A stretch of DNA of 64,000 nucleotides from Apophysomyces variabilis (GCA_002749535.1 MZZL01000380.1:62001-126000), one strand, 5' to 3'; positions 35,197-46,553 are shown, counted from the first letter of the stretch. Numbers and translations are program-made. Notes: generated from the letters alone by a model not told the origin.

Positions 35197-36641
35197 ATGA
35201 ATGATTCCCCTTACAAATGGGAATTCTTCCATCTTGCATTCCACAAGGTCATGTTTCTGCTGACCGGAATCTTTAGCACGCTTGGTGTACAGTGGCTGTT
35301 TTATTCTGGAGCGGCGAGTAAGTCTGATAGTATTGGCTTGTTCGCCATGATTTTAGCCGTCAAATCGTTGACACTGCAGCTTCAGCTGCCGACAGTTGCT
35401 TCATTCAGTTATCTACGTACCTCGGCGCAGTCCTTGTAGGAGCACTAATACCTTTTTTGCTTCGAAACAAAGCTGGATACCAACGCGCTCCTGAGATGGA
35501 AGAGGTCAACATTTTGTCCTTTTTTTTTTGCTGATCGCAAACGAACTGAATCAACGCCGATCTTTTTAGATTGATCTGGATACTGCTACCAATACCACCC
35601 ATCATCCAATCGAAGGTCCGGTATCTCATGGATCTATCGTTAGGTTGGCCCTTCTCGATATGATCGGCAACTTTTGCGTCACTGTGGGATTCTCTATGAT
35701 AGGCAGCGGGGTATCCTGAGTCTTATTGCGCCGGTGCAATTAAAAATTAACCTCAACAAAACTTAGATGTACCAAGTGATCTACAGCAGCGTTGTTATCT
35801 GGTGTGCTATTCTGACGTTCCTTTTCATGAATCGACGTCTCAGCAAAATGCAATGGGTTGCTATTTTGGGTTCCAGTGCTGGTTTGGCAATTAGTTCGTT
35901 GGACAGCATGAATTCCTCTTCAGGTAATTTGTTTCTTTTAGTGTTACGTGATCTTCAAAACTTATCAAAGCATAACTCTCCACAGCTAAAGCAAGCATTT
36001 TGCTCTTTGGGATGTTGCTGACTTTCGGCGGAACAGTCTTTTACTGTAAGCTTAAAAAGAGACATCCATATCATCCTCACTCACCGCCATGCAAAGCATG
36101 CATGTATGTATATTCGGACTATATCTTATCCAAATCGATACCCCCACCATTGCCTGCTCGCGTGTGTTGCTATTCGGCGTGTTATTCGACCGTCATTTCC
36201 TTAGTGTGGATATTCTTTTATACTTGGCCCCGTCTAGACGAATTAATCCATCTTTCTCCGCACGTTGATATCCAAGCCGTGCTGGGTATGTACGCCCTTG
36301 TCGTCTTTTCTAATGCTATTCATGCGTGGAATTATTATGAGCTGATTGATCGGACGGGAAGCGTAAGTGGGCTTTTTACGCGTGTTTGATTTTTGTAAGC
36401 CATCGCATTAGGTCGCGACAGGTATTCTGCAAGGACTACGAGCAGTTTTGGTGTACGTGATGAGCCATATATGGTTCTGCCATATGGACTCTGCACAATG
36501 TATGTGTTGCTGTTCTTTTGTTTGTTACATTTTATTGACCGCTATATAATAGGTTTCACAGTATACAAAGGGTTTGGTTCGGCATTAGTAGTAGGGTGCG
36601 TGATCTTATTCACACTGGGAAAAAAACCGAATTCCGAATAG
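35197..36641 (+). CDS. Drug/metabolite-superfamily (DMT) membrane transporter
   Basis: Eight exons: join(35197..35317,35380..35504,35570..35710,35767..35923,35986..36045,36097..36362,36412..36499,36553..36641), 348 residues. About ten hydrophobic segments alternate with short charged loops, the EamA/SLC35-type layout. Conserved-looking pieces include QLSTYLGAVLVGALIPFLLR, LLDMIGNFCVTVGFSMIGSG, MYQVIYSSVVIWCAILTFLF (a typical end of the first five-helix half) and GILQGLRAVLVYVMSHIWF. The substrate cannot be told; nucleotide-sugar and organic-solute carriers share this fold. The acceptor of exon 2 is ambiguous by six bases (35380 or 35386). The donor after 35504 (GTCAAC) is weak, and the intron after 35710 starts GTATCCT, which resembles a U12-type donor. 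Confidence 0.85.
35711..35766 (+). other. Candidate GT-AG U12-type intron in the transporter gene
   Basis: The 56-nt intron begins GTATCCTGAG, matching the first seven bases of the U12 donor consensus GTATCCTT, and has AACCTCAAC at 35749-35757, six of nine matches to the U12 branch consensus TTCCTTAAC, about ten nt before the final AG. An ordinary intron with a poor donor is an equally open reading. Confidence 0.35.
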
Positions 36642-37953
36642 TTACAGTTCATAAAAAGCAGCATAGGGTTAATGGAAAGGTGAACTTCCAAAACTGTTTT
36701 CTCTCCCTTGTACTCTTCCAGTATCCCTATACAACCATACCCTATGTCCTTCACTATCGACGATCACATTTGACTTGAGGATGCTGGGAATATTTCAAGA
36801 GCTAGTGCTATTGGGTTTTGCGTTAGACACTTTGTCTATCAACTATCATCTTTCCCTCGAATAGAAAGAAAATGTTGGCAGTTGCCTTATTCTTTTGTTG
36901 AGCTGCAGAACCAATTCAGTTTGTTACAGTCAGCATTTACATAGCTCTAACCATGTGGATATGTCACTTGTGTCTATTGATTAGTGTCAACCGTACCTTA
37001 TCGATTTTTGACAGTGTCCTCCAGTGTGAGAAACCTACTGGAACACTGTGAGCACCTGCTGGGTCTTGTGAAATGGAGCTTAGTCAAATCCCTCTGAAGC
37101 GTTTGTCTTCGCGTTCCAGCAAGCATCGTGTTTAAACTTTCCGCATTGAAAAAATCTTAGCATATCGTCTCTGTGGCGTTTGCCGTTGAGATGGTACGAG
37201 AATACAGTTTTACTGTGGTGAATTATACTACCTTTGTATGTCATTTGCGTTACATTTCTTGTATCGCCTGAAATAGGCTAAGATTCTTTCGATTCACTGA
37301 CATCATATGGTTTCATAATTCTGCAAAACTGACATTGATATATGTATGCTGCTCATCTGTTACCTACTTTTGCTCTGCTACATCATTTTTGATAATCACT
37401 TTATTACTGTACATTGGGTATAATATGCACATACTACAGTCGCAATGGAACATATCAAGATCGTAAGGTTTTTTGTTGTGTTACCTGACCTCCATGTTTC
37501 GGATAGAACAAACACAGACTATCGATGTTTGAGTTACACAGAATATTATAGAATACGAGAGAAAGTTGTGATTTCTGTGAGGATAGTAACCCCGGATTCG
37601 TGATGTGGTTCTATGGAGCTTGGCAACGTGTGAAATCCAAGATATGGTACTGGAAAGCTGCTTGAAGAGTTCAATGTGAACAAGTTAGAAGAGGGTGTGA
37701 GCTGAGGGACGCGGGTTGGAAGGCATTTTATGAAACGGTGTAGGTAGTCCGGTGTCGGCAAGGTCCGAGTATATTCTCGGGAAGTCAAGCCAAGGGAGTT
37801 TTCTAATGCAGCGGCCGCCTTCGCTGTAGGTCATTGGTGACCGCATGATCAGTGACTTAGAAAATATCTGCTAGCTCGGTTTTCTGCTTACTCCTGATTT
37901 GTTCTTCCTTTCCTTCCCCTTCTGTTTCTTTTCTACTACCGAATTCCACCCGT
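36642..37953. other. Intergenic, no gene seen
   Basis: No supported exon between the transporter and the next plus-strand gene. A minus-strand open frame at about 37546-37788 is Ser/Thr/Pro-rich, but has no start context, splice partner or recognisable motif. Confidence 0.45.
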
Positions 37954-38773
37954 ATGCTATTGGATCCGCCAGCCATAGGTATGTGATACCTTTTCCCTAT
38001 AAGTTTACCATTCAGCTTTCACTCTAAAATATCAAACCTTAGATGCCACTTCGCTTGACTATAAACGCCCAAACGTACCAGAAAAGACATGGTATGATGA
38101 AGACGATCATTGTTCTTCTGTGACAGGCGGTACAATCAGTACGGAAGGCGAAACCCTTGATCCTGACTCATATCCTTTTGCGGATTTTCAGCAAGCTATG
38201 GAACAAAGGGTATCTTTGCGTCAGACTTATTTCATGGACGGTGGGAGTCGATTTATATCGGTAAAATATCAACCTTAAATTCTCTCCTGTCCGTTAGACC
38301 ATGCTGACACACTATTACGATATAAAAAGCTCCCCACTTTAGGTAGCACACCTATCAAAGCTGCCTCACATGTTGCCCGCGTCTTCGAGGATTGGCTTGG
38401 TCATCGGATTCAAAACCATTCGCTGGTCGAACAATTACCAGTCATAGAAGATGATGTCGAACTGCTGGCAGACGACTTGCTAAATAGCATCAAATCACGA
38501 CCAAAATGTGTTTCTGGGCTTTCCAAGATACTGATCGAATTGCGGATAGGCCATGTTTATTCATATAACTCGCTGGAGGATGGTCAACCCCTGATTACAG
38601 AAGATATGGAAGATTATTTTTTCCAGAAATTTCCATTGTTTATTGAAGTAATCATACATACCGAAGCCGCGGATTCCAATGACGAAATGTGTCAACTCTT
38701 GCTGGTTGTGGAAAACGTCACTGTCAGTCCCGGTCATCCCTGCAAAACTATGCAACTTATTACGACAAAATAA
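37954..38773 (+). CDS. Unknown conserved-looking protein
   Basis: Not recognised. Model join(37954..37978,38043..38240,38298..38773), 232 residues, starting MLLDPPAI. The second donor is uncertain (GTGGGA after 38240 fits the phase). The N-terminal third is acidic and Ser/Thr-rich, with WYDEDDHCSS and a DPDSYPFADFQQAMEQR segment. The remainder is a compact mixed helical/strand domain (AASHVARVFEDWLGHRI, LLADDLLNSI, ELRIGHVYSYN, PLFIEVIIHTE, CQLLLVVENVTV), with no transmembrane segment or signal peptide. The gene is tail-to-tail with BRL1, with 35 bp between the stops. The well-formed splice sites and even hydrophobic spacing argue that it is real. Confidence 0.7.
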
Positions 38774-38808
38774 ATGATAATTTAAAATGATTATATAACG
38801 TGTGCCTT

Positions 38809-40167
38809 TTATTCAAATGCTGGTAATGCTTCTCTTTGATGGTTCGCGTAATAATTTAAATGATATGTCTTCTTTTCTTCCCTCGATTGTACGTTAGATG
38901 CCCACATGGATATAAACAGAATTGAAAGTACAAAAATCTAACAAATTGGAATGAACTCAAGCAGTAGTGACTGTCTACCCTTACCATCGTTTTCAGGGAA
39001 ATTGTGTCCACAAAGCCATTGGCGATCTCGGCAAAGGTCTCCGCAAGTACTTTGGTTCTGCTTCCAAATTTAGAGTTAGTTGCAACAGTATAGTCATTAA
39101 CTTCAAAACTATTTGTCCTCCTTTGTGCAAACGCAGGACTCGTGGGTCTCTATTTACCTTCCTATCCATTCAGGCTGATACATTGCTGTGAAAATGATAG
39201 TTAAGGAAACATATGAAACTTTCTTTTTTTTTTCCAACGAAGTAAAATATTAGAAAAGGATATTTCTCCCATTCTCTGCATTGCTCAACCATTGCCGGCA
39301 ACGGCGTTGGCATGTCACACCGATTTTCCAGATATTTCTCTTGAACGTCATAGTAACTAGCCAGTAATGCTATCGTGACAATATGTTCAAGTTCAACCAT
39401 ATGTAGCTTTAAGCCTTCCTTACCAGATTCGTAGGATCTTAGTTTCGCAACCACGTCATGTTTTAGCGCTATTGCAAACTGTACGCTGATGTAAACGGTC
39501 ATAGTGAATAGTGCAATGTTGCAACCGATTTGAAGTAACCTGAAACAAGAGTCAGAAATATCTAGTATACATGACAAATAAGCTAAATGGATATCACTCA
39601 CCCTGAGCAGATATATAGTATATTGTAAGAAGGCGTTTGATTGATATGTGGATATGAGATTGAATCTGTAGAAGTGTGGACAGGTGACGCAGCTGGAGTA
39701 GAAAGTAAAGGTGAATCGGATGTAGGGAATAATGGTTGAGATTCAGGTTCACGTTCAGGTTGTGGTGAGGGGACTGTCACTGAAGGTTGGTATAAAACCA
39801 AACGTGATGATTCTTCGTCCGTGCACTCCTCTTGCTTGTCTCCTTGTTGTTCTGCTTGGTCGTTGGCCGGCTTGTCAGAATCACTGACTTCATGTAGACT
39901 GATCTCTCCTAATCGTGCTGATACTTGATTATAGGTGGGATCATTTCGGTCATTTGTGCATAAAAATGATCGCGGTATGTACAGATTGTTGTAGAGTGGT
40001 TTGGATTGTTCCGAGTTTCGACTGAATAAGCTGGTATTGGTTTCCTCTGCGTACGAATGGCGCGAATCTGTCACCGGCGACGAGCAGCTAAATGCATCAT
40101 ATGAAAATAATGGCGGGTTATCATATTCAAATTCCATAGGCGCCTCATAGGAACGTTGGTATGCCAT
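38809..40167 (-). CDS. BRL1: Brl1/Brr6-family nuclear envelope protein
   Basis: Model complement(join(38809..38937,38985..39057,39158..39187,39264..39539,39602..40167)), 357 residues. The first ~188 residues are disordered and Ser/Pro/Glu-rich. The Brl1/Brr6 domain follows: helix one (LLQIGCNIALFTMTVYISVQ), the perinuclear loop with YLENRC, PLPAMVEQCREWEKAM and PEWIG, then RTKVLAETFAEIANGFVDTI, SLKTM and helix two (IFVLSILFISMWAS). In yeasts Brl1 and Brr6 act in nuclear pore complex assembly and envelope lipid homeostasis. The loop usually has four cysteines; only two are visible here, and the usual CM after WE reads AM. The third intron (39188..39263) is an AT-AC U12-type intron; without it the conserved loop breaks. 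Divergent from the coproporphyrinogen oxidase gene, 163 bp away. Confidence 0.9.
39188..39263 (-). other. U12-type AT-AC intron in BRL1
   Basis: 76-nt intron on the minus strand. The 5' end is ATATCCTTTT (39263 to 39254), a perfect match to the minor-spliceosome donor RTATCCTTT. The branch site TTCCTTAAC (39208 to 39200) is a perfect match to the U12 branch consensus. The branch adenosines lie 12-13 nt before the terminal AC at 39188, inside the range typical of U12 introns. Exon bases AA and A join to restore a Lys codon and continue WEKAMYQPEWIG into RTKVLAETFAEI. No GT-AG pair nearby gives that frame. Confidence 0.88.
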
Positions 40168-40330
40168 AGAGATCACTCGTTAAGAGGAAGAGAATGTCGA
40201 CTTCCACGAATCTCCGCAAGCACCAACGTGCTACAGTACGGCCACTGTGACCGCTGCTTTTTCCCCGGTCTCATTCTCAGGACTTCAGTTGCGCCCTGTT
40301 TGCTTCCTTCTTTGCTTCTTGGTACCAAAC
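40168..40330. promoter_or_regulatory. 163-bp divergent promoter of BRL1 and HEM13
   Basis: Only 163 bp separate the BRL1 (minus) and coproporphyrinogen oxidase (plus) start codons. No TATA box is evident, consistent with two housekeeping genes sharing one nucleosome-free region. Confidence 0.6.
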
Positions 40331-41723
40331 ATGCTCTCCAGAGCTTTGAGAACACGTGAGGTTACCCATAGGCTAAATGGCTAAATTAACGCTTTTACAC
40401 AGTGCGGTATACCACTCGCGCTCTCCCGCAACGATCCTTGTAAGTCATACAAGCCTATGAATGAGACTAATATGTTTTTCAGTGTTGGGAGTCAAGCTCG
40501 CTTATCCACCGTTGCTGGTACCACCAGTCGCTGGAAGAAGAACAGCTATGTCATGTACACAGGGGCAGTTGCTATTAGTGTTGCTGCTTTAACTGCATGG
40601 AATTGCAGCGAGGTAACGTCGTTTTCTTTGACACGAACGAAACCCAACTTGTTCTCATACCGAGACTAGGTTTATTGTGACGCCGCCCATGATGACCAAC
40701 AACGTGTAAGGTTTTATGCTAAAGTGGGACTTTTAGTTGAATATTCTGACGTTATTACAGAGAGCCGAAGGCCCTATCACCGATAGTGACCCAATGCGAC
40801 TTCGCATGGAGGCCTTTGTTAAAGGGCTTCAAGATCGTATTGTATCTGATATCGAGGCATTGGATGGAAAGCAATTTACGCGTACGACATGGAAACGACA
40901 AGAAGGCGGTGAAGGCATAACCTGTGTATTGCAGGACGGCAACGTCTTCGAAAAGGCTGGTGTTGGTGTTTCAATCGTTTACGGCCAGTTGCCTAAAGCT
41001 GCAGTGGAACAGATGCGCCATGATCGGGGCAAGGATATTAGTGCTGATGGTCCTGTACCTTTTTTTGCTGCCGGTATCTCCCTAGTAATGCATCCACACA
41101 ACCCGAATGCGCCGACAGTGCACTTGAATTACCGCTATTTTGAAATTGAAAATGAGGACGGATCGCCGAAAATGTGGTGGTTTGGAGGAGGCTCTGACCT
41201 GACCCCGAGTTATCTATATGAAGATGATGCAATTCATTTCCATCAAGTGCTGAAAGATGGATGCGACAAATTTGACAAGAAATATTACGGAAGTTTTAAG
41301 CAATGGTGCGATAAATACTTCTACAACAAACATCGTGGAGAATCGCGTGGTATCGGTGGAATCTTTTTTGACGATTTGGATGATAAACCGGCAGAAGAAA
41401 TATTTGCTTTTATCAAAGAAATGGGAAATAGATTCTCGCAGTCGTATATACCAATTATGAAGAAGCGAATGAACATGAAATATACACCGGAAATGAAGCA
41501 ATGGCAACAGATCCGTCGGGGTCGTTACGTTGAATTCAATCTGGTGTGGGATCGAGGCACGAAATTCGGACTACAGACTCCAGGAGCGAGAATAGAAGCT
41601 ATTTTAATGTCATTACCACTGACAGCGCGCTGGGAGTATATGCACTCTCCGGAAGTTGGATCAAAGGAAATGGATTTAGAGGCGGTGCTGAAAAATCCAA
41701 GAGATTGGATTCCTACTAATTAG
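40331..41723 (+). CDS. HEM13: Coproporphyrinogen III oxidase (oxygen-dependent)
   Basis: Converts coproporphyrinogen III to protoporphyrinogen IX in heme synthesis. Model join(40331..40355,40403..40439,40483..40612,40670..40705,40761..41723), 396 residues. The catalytic core begins near PITDSDPMRLRMEAFVKG and includes NVFEKAGVGVSIVYG, HPHNPNAPTVHLNYRYFE, WWFGGGSDLTPSYLYEDD, GIGGIFFDDLD and RRGRYVEFNLVWDRGTKFGL, all hallmarks of the family. The first ~75 residues, spread over four small exons, form an Arg/Ser/Thr-rich amphipathic presequence (MLSRALRT, TTRALPQRS) followed by a hydrophobic stretch (YTGAVAISVAALTAW). This resembles a bipartite signal for the mitochondrial intermembrane space, as in animals; the S. 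cerevisiae enzyme is cytosolic and lacks it. The first exon carries only eight full codons. Confidence 0.96.
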
Positions 41724-41768
41724 ATATACTTTAAAAATTAAAAAGCCAAATTGCTATTTATGATCAAA

Positions 41769-44700
41769 TTAAGCACTTTCAGACATAAGCTTGTATGCTT
41801 CTAGACTACCGCCAGCTTTGATGCTCTCATATGGCCTTTTCATCCCACGAGGAATGTTCGAATTAGCAGTGCCATAGCCGCCTCCACCTGGCGTGTGAAT
41901 AACAATGCGGTCACCCTTTCCAAATCTTGCAGAATTCTTTCCGGAAAGATTAAGACTACGTCTTTCTCCATTTTGATTACGTATCCATATATTCAATCCA
42001 GACTGGCCATCGTCGCCACCCATTAATCCATATGGTTTGAACACCCTTCTCTCGGAAAGAATTGACACCTGTATATCAGATTCAAGAAATTCAATATCAC
42101 GGATTACTCCGTCGCCGCCTTTATGGAGTCCAGCTCCCCCAGATCCTGCAAATGCTAAGTAGATGTTTATATATGTCTTTGTCCGTTACCTTTTCGCAAA
42201 GAAAACTCTCTCAAAATCACAGGATATCGTTTCTCTAAAATCTCAGGATCGGTAATGCGTGTATTCGTCATATGCTATAAGTGGGTTATTTGTTAGATTT
42301 CCTATTCATTCTTTTCAGCCTCACTTCTCCTACTTACTGTATGTACACCGCTTTGACCATCCCAACCAGGGCCTGCACCTGCACCACCAGCAATAGTCTC
42401 ATAGTAACCCCAACCGGGAATCTCTTCCCCTGATTCGTTCTTTCCTCCTTTACCGAAAGTCAAGTTGTTGCAACAGCCCTGGCTTGCAGCACATGCTTGG
42501 AACGCTCTAAAGACGACATCGACGATACGTTGACTTGTGAGCACGTTGCCCCCCACAACAGCAGATGTTTCAGATGGACTCAGAATAGATTTAGGAGGGA
42601 TACGGATATCTATAGGTTCTAGACACCCGGAATTCAATGGGATATCTTCTGCAACCAGGCAGCGAAGACAGTAAATGATGGCACTATAGCATACACTTTC
42701 AGGGGTATTTGTATTTCCATACACTTCCGGTCCTGTTCCTTCAAAGTCGAAGACAGCCTGGCCAACTTTGTCATCAATGGTCACTCTGAGGCAGATGGGT
42801 GTACCATCATCCATATAGTCAGTAGCAGTGAGGTCTCTTCCTTCAGTATCTTTTGCCACCTGCTTCAAAAGGTTGCGGACGGCCATTTCTGCATTTTGCC
42901 GGATGTGCATCATATACGCTTGAACTACTTCAAACGAATATTCTTCAATTAATTGCTGAACCAGATTTACACCTTTGTGATTGGCTGCAATTTGGGCTTT
43001 CAGATCTGGATTAAAGTATGTGCATAAGGACAATTGCTCCTCACATATGCTTCGTTATACCTGACACGTTGTCGCGTAGACAGCGTGTGCCTGAACATCC
43101 GGGATAGCTTGCTGGGTCACGGCACAAATGGCGTTCCACTCCTTCCATATCGAACTTGCCGCCTGCCACAATTTTAAACGACTTGATGGCAGCTCCCTCT
43201 TGGTATAACTTTTTCCCGCTTAGACATAAACTTGCAAAAAGAAAAAGTAGTAGAAACCAAGATACCTACTTCTTTGGAATGTGGTGGCATCGAACCTAAA
43301 GCGCAATATAGACATGCATTAGTCAGTCGTATTACAGCAACTGATCAGGACAAGTTACCAGGAGAAATACCGCCAATATCAGCATGATGACCTCGCGAAG
43401 CCACGAAGAACACGATCTTTCCGTTATTAAAGACGGGTGTGATAATAGTTATGTCTTGTAATATGGAGTTAGTTCATGTATGGGTATATGTTTGGCACAA
43501 ACCTGGCAAATGAGAGCCACCAACAGCCGGATGATTGGTCATGATCACATCACCATCCTTCAAGTCGTCCTTGTAATAATTCATCTGGTACTTGACTGCG
43601 TGGCTCAATGCACCAAGATGGACAGGGATATGGGGTGCGTTGGCTACAAGACCTCCATCCGCGCCAAATAGTGCACATGAAAAATCTGTTTCTCCAGTAA
43701 GTGACAACCAAAAACCTGATAGCGTAAATATTGGCAAACTAACCTAATCGCTCTTTGATATTAGTGCTAATTGATGTTTTCTGTAAGGTTCTGCCCATTT
43801 GCTCAGCAATACTCATGAATCGGTGCGAAAAAATAGACAGCTGGATAGGATCCTTCTCCGTTGTTACACGCTTCTTTTCGCCTTCGCCAACCGTAATAGT
43901 GATGTGTTGTGATGTAATCAATGCATGGCAAGACGGTTCAACAACAATAGTCGCCGTTGCATCGATAATAACCGCTGGACCTGCGATCGAACTGCCTGGT
44001 AAAAGATGTTGCAGTAGGTATACGGGAACATGATTGTCCCTTCCGCCTTCGAAATACACTGAAGTTATACTGTCCGGCTCACGAGCGCTCTGAATTGAGT
44101 TAGAAATTTTAAGCTGTTGGATCTCTTTAACTGGTGACAGGTCTTCGCCACCTCTCGTTTTGCCGATTCCTCTGACGCGGATGTCATCTACGCAAATCGC
44201 ACGATCTGGAAACGAAAACCCAAACTCTTGAGTGTAAAGGTTCACGAACTCGCTTCGGAAATCCCAAGAATCAGCGGGTTGGAGTGTCATCAAAGCGCAG
44301 TCGGTTCCTTCATATCGCAGATTGAGATAGACCTCAGTCTGGACATTTGCATATCCTTGTTGGCGCAATTCGTCGGTGCACTCTTTGACAAGGGCTGCTA
44401 CACGCTGCTGTATTTTTGGTAGAGTCTGATCGCTCAATACTTCAGCTGATGGTTCCTGCGTTTCATGTACCACATCAGCTAAAGCAAGGCCAAAGGCTGA
44501 TAAGATGGAACTATGACGGTATAAAACAATTTTCCTGATCCCAAGATTACGGGCAATACCGCAGGCTAATACAAGATGTGTGAACGCATGGAAAATATTG
44601 ATTATTCCTTTTTGTTATACCATGCTGTCCGCCTGCACCACCAAACACAGCCAGCGTATGATTGCTTGTATCATGCCCTTTTGCCTCGGTCAAATTGCGG

Positions 44701-46553
44701 ATTGGTCGACACATTGTTTCGTTGGCAACCTTGATAAAACCATAGACAATTTCATCCAAAGACTTGTTTTCACCCGTAGCTGCATTAATCTCCTCTGCTA
44801 AACTAGTGAACTTCTGCCGTACAATCTCTACATCTAGCGCTTCATCTTCGTTCTCTCCGAAAATCTTTGGGAAATAGTCTGGTAAAAGACGGCCGAGGAA
44901 CAAGTTCGCATCCGACACTGCTAATGGTCCACCTTTCCTATATCAATTGCATCAGTTGGATATTACCACTATCTAAGACATATATTACCTATAGCAAGCT
45001 GGCCCTGGATGCGCTCCGGCACTCTGAAAAAAAAATACAGAATAAAGAACAAAGTGGTTAAAGAAGGAAGCAAACATGAAAAATGAGTCTCACCTCCGGA
45101 CCAACAGTAAACAAACCATTTTTAAAGAATAACATAGATCCGCCCCCTGCTGCCACAGTATTGATATCAAGCTGAGGCGCTTGTATCGTCACTCCAGCAG
45201 TAGTGGTCTCAAAAACGTGTTCATAATGGCCATCGAACCTCGACACGTCTAAGATCCCCGTTCATTAATTCGTCTCTATTTTTGTCACTTCTACCTACCA
45301 GTGCTGGTGCCTCCCATATCAAATCCAATAACCGGTGTGCCGTCTTCTTTATCAAACGTTGTCAGGGCATAGCCAACCACGCCACCTGCAGGACCAGAAA
45401 GAATAGCACGAAACCCAGAGAATTTATCCACGGGAACTAATCCGCCGTCGCTCTGCATAAATTGCAGCTTGGTTCGGCCTCGGGCAAAGCCATCATCAAA
45501 ACCATCCACGAATCCTCGAATATACTTTCGAATACAGGGTGTTAGATAGGCATCTGCAGTGGCAGATGTACCTCTCGGTACGATCTTGATCATTGGAATA
45601 ACATCATGAGATAACGACACATGCGAAAATCCCATGGATGATGCTAGAGCGCCAATCTGCTTCTCGTGCTCTGGATATGTGTACGAATGCATCAAGCAAA
45701 CCGCAACGCTTTGATACCCTTCATCTCGAAGCTTCTGCAGCTGATTCTTCACGAGCGACAAGTCTAATAAAAAGATTTTGATTAGCTTTTACACATGTAG
45801 CACATCCGGTATCTAATAGGACCTGGCTTTTGCAACACCTTAACGTATTCCCCTGAGACACCTTGAAAGATGCTGTCGTCCTTTGTCGTCGAAGGGTCGA
45901 CGCGACTGATCGAAGCAGCTGAGTTCAGCAAAAGTACTCTAACGCAGGCAATGAGCAAAGAATGGTTCTACTTGCGTCTCCAGTACCGTTCATCGACTTC
46001 TATCACTGTTTGCTGAAGCACATCTGGCTTACTAATGGATAAATCAAAAATCTTTGGTCGTGATTGATTTCCTGCATATAGAATAGTTAGATCTTGCATG
46101 GGCTGCATAAAAATAAAGAGGCGACTTTTACCAATGCTAAGCAAGTCCTTAAATCCCTTGGTAATAAGCAATGCACATTTCTCGCCTTTCCGTTCGAGTA
46201 AAGCATTAGTTGCTACTGTGGTTCCCATACGGATACTATCTACAATTTTCGTCTATTCAGTGAATCACTTATCGGACACTCTTGTTTGTTTGTTTCTTTT
46301 ATTTTTTTTTAATACCGATATCGGTTGTGGGTACCGGTTCGTTACGGGGAAGTTGACATCCTGTTGCCTGTTCTACAATGCGACGAATGCCTTCTGTAGG
46401 CGCATCTTTGTAATTAGCCGGGTCTTCCGAAAGTAACTTCACGACGAATTCACGGTATTCAGGAGTGCCAGGTTTTCCAAGAAACCCGATACAGTCTGTA
46501 AATGTGCCTCCTCTGTCAATGCAAATGGTCAACTTCTTAAACTCGTCCTGCAT
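41769..46553 (-). CDS. OXP1: 5-oxoprolinase (ATP-hydrolysing)
   Basis: Opens 5-oxo-L-proline to L-glutamate using ATP, in the gamma-glutamyl cycle of glutathione turnover. Sixteen exons: complement(join(41769..42145,42190..42274,42338..43005,43061..43208,43270..43295,43359..43454,43503..43685,43744..44565,44621..44937,44989..45023,45094..45248,45299..45763,45823..45938,45987..46071,46132..46239,46316..46553)), 1307 residues, similar to yeast Oxp1 (1286). The N-terminal hydantoinase-A-like half starts with [14 protein letters not shown] (phosphate-binding loop) and has [29 protein letters not shown] and [16 protein letters not shown]. The C-terminal hydantoinase-B-like half has [35 protein letters not shown] and HTPGGGGYG. 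Introns are 33-78 nt-class short ones; the 48-nt intron 45939..45986 was chosen because it joins EVDER to VLLLN. No break or lost motif seen. Confidence 0.96.

Noticed and set aside
37546..37788. Minus-strand 80-residue open frame
   Set aside because: Composition is Ser/Thr/Pro-biased; no splice partner, promoter or recognisable motif.
39188..39270. Ordinary GT-AG splice in BRL1 using the CACAG acceptor
   Set aside because: No GT donor nearby gives the right phase, and joining at CACAG breaks the conserved loop; the AT-AC reading is exact.
45939..45971. 33-nt intron in 5-oxoprolinase with donor GTAGAA
   Set aside because: The phase also works, but it inserts YWRRK into the conserved DER-V block and is extremely short; the GTACTG donor giving a 48-nt intron restores DERVLLL.
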